A DNA stretch of 64,000 nucleotides. It comes from Geodermatophilaceae bacterium NBWT11 (GTDB lineage: Bacteria > Actinomycetota > Actinomycetes > Mycobacteriales > Geodermatophilaceae). The DNA is taken from the NCBI GenBank assembly GCA_014218215.1, contig CP043652.1:1364001-1428000 (forward strand). The letters run 5' to 3'. Under the pieces are notes generated by a model. It saw nothing but the letters and a program-made list of their open reading frames with translations. It ran no database searches and had not been told where the DNA came from. Positions within the stretch are counted from its first letter, which is position 1. Each line of letters opens with the position of its first letter. Made by a program: the position numbers and the translations under genes. Positions 41,235-47,600 of this stretch are shown one piece after another.

Positions 41235-44200
41235 CTACCCCTCCACCGGTTCCGGGGTCAGCCGGCCCAGCAGCTGGGCGACCGGGGTGAGCCGCAGTGC
41301 GGCCGTCGCGGCCGCGGTCTCCCCGGCGGGCAGGACGCGGGGTCCACCGGCCGGCTGCACCGTGCCGTCCGGAGTGACGGTGACCGGGTACTCGGCCAGG
41401 TCCGGGCGGCCGCCCGGGCCCGGCCGCTCCGCGAGCAGCACCAGGCCGCGCAACCGGTCCGCGGCGCCGTCGGGCAGCAGCCGGTCCAGCGCGCCCGTGA
41501 CCGCCTGCTGCACCGCGGCGGGCACGCCCCACCAGAAGGCCGCACCGGGCACCTCGGACAGCACCAGCACCGGACGTCGACCCGGACCGGGCTCGATCCA
41601 CCGCGCCAGCACGGGCAGCGACTGCCCGGTCGGGGAGGTGACGTGCACGACGGTGGCCGTCGTCCGGCCGGTGCCGTCGCGCCGGTCGTCGACCAGCACC
41701 CGCTCGTCGGACCCGCCGGGAGACGGGGCGTGGGCCGGGGCGTGGGCCGGAGCAGCACCGGGAGCGGGGGCGGTCGGGGGCGGGCCGTAGGGGAAGGGCG
41801 GTGGCGCGGCTCCCGCGGGACCACGGGACGGGCGGGTGGGTCCGGCCGCCGGGGCTCGGTCCGGCGCGGCCGGCAGGAGTTCCCGGACGACGCGCACGAC
41901 GACCTCGTCCTCCTCCTCCGGCCACCAGCCCGTGGCGTTGGCGATCCTGGCCATCCGGGCCCAGTCGATCCCGGCGTTCGCCGTCCCGGCACCGGTCGCC
42001 GGGCCGCCGGGCAGGGCGGCGTCCAGCTCGAGCACCCGGTCCAGCTCGGGGCTGCCGGGGACGTCGCCGGGACCGAGGCCGTCCGCCCGGGCCGCGTGCA
42101 GCAGCCGGGAGATCCGCTCGGGGGCCTCCGCGCGGGGTGCCACCGACAGCCCCGTGGCCAGTCGCGACAGCGCGGCGCGGCCCGCGGGCTCGCCGGGCCG
42201 CGCGCCGTCCAGGACGGCGCGGGCGACCGCCTCCGTCTGGGTCTGCATCCACTCGACCAACCGGACGACGAGCCCGGCAGGACGCCGGGGCACGGCGTCC
42301 TCGGCCTGCTGCTCGGCCTGGACCGCGCGGGCGGTCGAGGCCGCCTCGGCCCGCCGGACGGCGTCCAACAGCCCGTCGCGGGCGGCCCGCGGTCGGCCCA
42401 GCTCGACCTCACGCAGTGCCACGGCCCGGGCGGCCTCGTGCACCTTCAGCGCGGCCGCCCGCTGCTCCCGGGTCGCGGCCCGGCTGTTCTCGGCCCAGGA
42501 CTCCAGGCTGGTCGACACGCCCGCCGACACCGCGGCCCCGAGTGCGGCGACGACCGCCACGGCCCCGACCTGCGGCAGACCGGCCAGCGTCGTCCAGGTG
42601 CCCGGGTCCCAGAGCGCACCGGCGTCGGCGGCGAAGCTGGCGTGCCAGGCGACGACCGAGGCCACCGTGCCCAGGACCGGGGCGGCGACCGCGGTGGCCA
42701 CCGACCGCACCCAGGGCGCGGTGACCGCCGCATCGGGGGTGACCGGACCGGGCGCGGCGGGCACGGTGGGTCGGACCGGCGTGGGGTCGGGCACCACCGG
42801 CAGCTCCACCGACGGGTCGGCCGGGCCGACCAGGGCGTCCAGCAGCCGGCGGCGGGCGACCTGCCGCTCGGCGCGGGCCTCCCGCACCCGGTCGACCCCG
42901 GCGGCGACGTCCTCGGCCGCGGCGAGGTCCTGCCGGCGGGCACGGGCGACGGCGCGGGCGTCGGCCACCTCGGCGTCGAGCAGCACGCGGGCAGCGGCGG
43001 GCAGGTCGGTCTTCGCCCGGGCCCGGGCCGTGGTGGCGCGCTCGACGGTGGAGGCAGCGGCGTGCTGCCGGACCGCGGTGGCCACGGCGGCGCCGACCGG
43101 CAGCACCCCGAGGGCGACCAGCGCTAGCGGTCCTACCCCCACGCCCAGCAGCACCCCGGGCAGGGCGGTGAGCGCACCGGGCACCGCGGCCCCCCAGGCG
43201 GCCGAGGCCAGGTGGCTGCGCAGCCGGGGTACGGCGGTGGGGAGCGTGTCCAGCTGCGCGACGACGGGCTGCAGCGTGGGGTCCAGCAGGAGCCGGCGGT
43301 GCGGCCAGCCCAGGGCGTCGGGGTCGGACCCGGTCCCGGTGGGGTCGCTGAGCATCCCGGCGGCCTCGGCCGCGGCCCGCAGTCGGGTCTGCAGCGCCGG
43401 GTCCGGGTCGTCGCGTCCGGCGTCCAGCACGGCCTGCGCGGCGGTGGCGACGTCGGCCAGCCGGGCCCGGTCGGCCGACCCCAGGGACGCCGCGTCCAGC
43501 GGGCCGCGGACCCCACCGGGTGCCAGCACCGGACCCGACGGTGCCTGGCCGGCGGTGCCGTCAGCGGGCGGGTCCCCGGTGACCGGCGGTCCGGTCAGCG
43601 GGCCGCGGACGGCTGCCAGCAGCCGTTCGGTGGCCTCGCGCGCCTCGACCTCGACCTGGAGCTCTGCGGCCGCACGGGCCTGCGCGGTGGCCGCACCCCG
43701 GGCCTGCTCCACGGCCTTGCGGGTCTGCTCGAGCTCGGCCTTCCGGTCGGCGAACGAGCGTTGCGCGTGCGCCACCAGCCCGGCCGCGGCCGTCGAGGCG
43801 AGCGCACCCCAGGCCAGCGCCGGGGACAGCGGCAGCGCAACCAGGGCGAGGACCCCCACCCCGACCAGCGCGGTGGCCGGACCGGTCAGGCTCCGGGCGA
43901 GCCACGCGCCGAACCGCGGCACCGACGGCCGGACGTCGGGCGGGCCGGACGGCGTCGTGGCCACCACGTCCCCCGACCCGGTGGGGGCGGGGGCGGCGGG
44001 GGTGGTCGCCGGCGGCAGGACGCGACCCGGCCTCGCCCGGTCCGACCGGTCCACCCCGGCGGAGGCCAGCTCCGTCCGGAAGGCCTCGACCTCACCGGCC
44101 AGCCGGGCGGTGGCGGCGTCGAGGACCCCGCGGACCGCCGGGGACGGACCGCGCCGGGCGTCGTCGTGCACCGCCATCCGGGCGCTGAGCCGTGCGTGCG

Positions 44201-44665
44201 CCCGGTCGGCGAGGCCGAGCGCCGTCGAGGCCGCGACCCCGACCGCGGCGGAGGCCACCGCCGTCCCCAGCCTGGCCCAGTCCCCGCTGAGGGCGCCGAC
44301 GAGCACCCCGGGCACCTGGGCGAGGACCGCGGGCAGGCCCCCGCCCACGAGCACCCGGACCGTCGTCGCCAGCCGGCCGGCCACGGCCTCGGGCACCGCG
44401 GAGGTGCCCAGCAGCTCGTTGAGGGTGCGCGCGTCGGCCTCGACGTCGGCCGGCAGCGCGGCCAACCGGAGCTCGACGTCCGGGCTGCCGCCGACGACCT
44501 GCCCGGTGGCGGTGTCCGCAGCGCCCTGGACGAGGCCGAGCTCGGTCAACAGCTCGGTCGCCGGTCCGCGGGCGCGCAGCCTGGTCGGGCCGGTGCCCTC
44601 GACCATCCGGCGGCGCAGGTCGGCGAGCCGCTCGGCCTGCTCGGGGGAGACGACGCGTCCGGCCG
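41235..44665 (-). other. Terminal module: repeated membrane plus coiled-coil units
   Basis: About 1,140 codons in the toxin frame, beginning directly after the last immunity gene with RVVSPEQAERLADLRRRMVE. Four successive units each pair one or two hydrophobic segments (such as TALVGVGVLALVALPLSPAL and GALTALPGVLLGVGVGPLAL) with an alanine/arginine-rich coiled coil (such as QTRKAVEQARGAATAQARAA). A Pro/Ala-rich linker and a ~120-residue globular end (PVLVLSEVPGAAFWWGVPAA) follow. There is no start codon with a ribosome binding site; the first ATG (44606) would give 1,123 aa. It could be a pore-forming or scaffold module. No family recognised. Confidence 0.55.
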
Positions 44666-47600
44666 TCAGCCCTGGTCGGCCACCATCTCCTGGTAGACCC
44701 CCGCCGCCGTGTCGTGGCCGTTGGACAGGACCGGCCGGACCGTCCCCCGGCGCACCAGGTAGGCCGAGTCGCCCCGCTGGCGGGGCGCCGGCGCCGTCCA
44801 CCACGCGTCCCGGAACGGCCGGACGTCCCAGCTGCTCGGGTCCTGCTCCGTCGGGTCGACCTCCAGCCACCGCAGCACCGTCTCCAGTGCCTCCTGCGGT
44901 GTCCCCGGGGGTGTCGGTCCCGGTGTCTCGTGCTCGCTCAAGCGCTGCTCCCGTCCACGTGCCGCCCGGCTCCCGGACGGCTGCCTCGATCTGCCACACC
45001 TGCCGCTGGTAGCCCGGGGGCCACCCGGACGTCTCGCCGGTCTGCCCGTCCACCCACTGCACGCCGTCCTCGATGACGACGGCGTTGAACCAGTGCCCGC
45101 CGTCGGGCCCGAGGTCGGCGTCGTGCCAGTCGACCCCGACGACGGCGACCGTGCCCACCGGCCGCCCGACGAGGTCGGTCTCCAGCGCCGTCCAGGCGTC
45201 GGCGGTGAACTGCACGTGGTCGGCGTCGGGTGCCGCGGTGAGGGTCTGCGTCGGCTGGCTCCCCGTCCAGGACCACATCTCCTGGCTCTCGCCCGGGCGC
45301 AGGGCGCCGTCCCCCAGTGCGGGTCGGACGTCGATGCCCTGCGCGATGTCGGCCACCGCGCGGGAGCACTCACCGCAGTTGTTCGCCCACGGCTGGGCCT
45401 GCGCCGAGCGCGGGTCCAGGGCCCGCAGCACCGGGTTGACCGCCGGCACCCAGACCGCCAGGTCGGCCAGCGGGTCGGTGGGCACCACCCGGGCCAGGGC
45501 GGCCGCGACGTCGTCCCCGGGTGACAGGTAGCGGCCGGGCTCGACGACCGAGCGCGGGACGCCGGTCTCCACGTCTCCGGGCCGGAAGACCTGCCCTGTG
45601 GCAGCAGGACCCGGACCGGGTCGGGGGCTCAGCCCGTCGGCTGGGTCCGCTCCTGCCGGAGGTCGGTCACCTGGGAGGCCGGGACGGTCAGGTTGACGAC
45701 CCCCCGGTCCACCATCACTGCTCCCAGCGACTCCGCCTCGGCCTGACCCATCCCCGGACAGGCCAGCACGACGTCCTCCGCCGTCCTGGCCAGGACCGGC
45801 AGCCGGCGGCCCTGCCAGGTCGCCCAGGTCCGCAGGGTCCAGACCTCGACCTCCGAGCTCGGGACCTCCCTCTCGAACCCCCGGCCCAGCCTGCGGGACA
45901 CGAAGCCGTCCTCCTGGTCGGTCGACAGCAGCACCGCCGTCCCGCGGGGCCGGACCGAGCCCACGTAGGTCTTCCCCCGCCAGGTCAGGTACGTCCCGTC
46001 CTCCAGAGGTGCGGTCGGATCCAGCACGGTGCTCTCCTTCGGACGGCGCAGTGCTGCTCCGGTCAGGGCTGCGCTGCCCAGGTCGATCGCCTGCTGCTCG
46101 TCTTGGGTCGGTCCCGCTCGGTCCACCGTCGAGGGTCTCCGTCCCGCCGACCCGTTCCCCGGGCACGGCATCGCCGTCTAGTGCTCCACGACCCCCCGGT
46201 CCGGCCAGGTCCCCGTCTCGCGCTGCCGCTTCAGCACGGCCCGGACCAGCGTCGGCATGAGCGGTTCCTCCCCGCCCACCGTCGGCCACTGCGTCGGCGC
46301 CCTCGGATCGAGCACCACCCGTCTCGACAGGGCCCCCGGGTCGTCGCCCCACCGGTACTCGACCGTCTCCGGGGTCTCGCTCGCCTTGCGGTACACCAGG
46401 TACACCGCCATCCGTGCCCTCCAGACCTTCGATCGTCTCGTCGGCGCGGGTGGGCTCACCCGGCAGCCACTGCCCGTCCACCACGCGGTTCGCGGCCTCG
46501 TGGGCCTCGCGGTGGGTCGCCTCCGGGTTCCCCGCCCGGTGGCCGGACTCGGCGACCTGGTGCTCCACCAGGGCGACGTCGACCGCGGTGTGCGTGCCGC
46601 GGACGACCCGGGTGAACGCCTCGGCCACGTCCGGGTCCGGGTCGAACCGGGCCCGGCGCGTGGGTCGGCCCGTGTCCGGGTCGGTCAGCAGGTGCTCGTC
46701 GACGACGACGTGCTGCAGCGCCCGGCGGACGTCCTCCGCACCGAACCCGGTGGAGCCGTCGGCGCGGGGAGCGTCGACCAGGTTGACCGCCATCGTCGCG
46801 GCGGCGGCGGGGTCGCCGACCAGCGCGTCGTAGACCCGCTGTGCCCACTCCCCCTGCACGTCGGGGTCCAGCACGTCCCGCGGCCGGACCGCGCCCCCGC
46901 TCTCCAGGGGGGAGTCGTCCCGGGTCAGCTCGGCGGGAGGTCCACCAACGTCGAGCCCGCGGTCACCGCTGCCGCGTCCTCCGGGTGCAGCAGGAGCCCC
47001 AGCAGCTCGCCGTCCGCCGTCGTCCGCGAGTGGATCTCCCGGGACCGGACGCGCACCCGCTGGCCCGTCCCCTCGACCTGCAGGGTCGACGCGGTGAAGG
47101 GGATCTCCCCCTCCTCCAGCCAGCCCAGCGCCGCCGGGCCCGACCCGGTCAGCTCGTACGTCCTCTGCACCCGGTACCGCACGCCCATGTCCACCCTCCT
47201 CGTACGTCTGCCACGCGCCGTCCTCGACGCCGCGCGCCTCGGCCTCCAGGTCGCCGGTGGCGGAGTCCACCACACGTCCGTCCAGGAACTGGTCGACGTG
47301 GACGTCCTCGTGCGCCAGCGTGCGGACCAGCGTCTCCCGGTCGGCGAACGCCGCCGGTGCCAGCACGATCTGCGGCCGGCCGTCGGCACCGAGGTTGGTC
47401 GACCCGAACGACTGCTGGCCGTCGTAGTAGGCGACGTCGTCGGGGCTGGTGCCGATGAGCACCTCGGCCCTGCCGAGGTCGATGCCGAGCACCGCCGCCA
47501 CCTCGGCCACGCTGTCCAGGGAGATCGGGACCCGAGCACCACCGTCCAGCGCCTGGGCGCTGGACATCATCTCCTCCGAGCCGCTGCTGGACAGCTCGCT

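Noticed and set aside
46028-46171. 48-residue N-terminal extension of the immunity gene at 45629
   Set aside because: The two related genes begin 8-14 residues before the DGxY motif, and the GTG at 46027 has the better ribosome binding site; the extension may be a toxin-module remnant.
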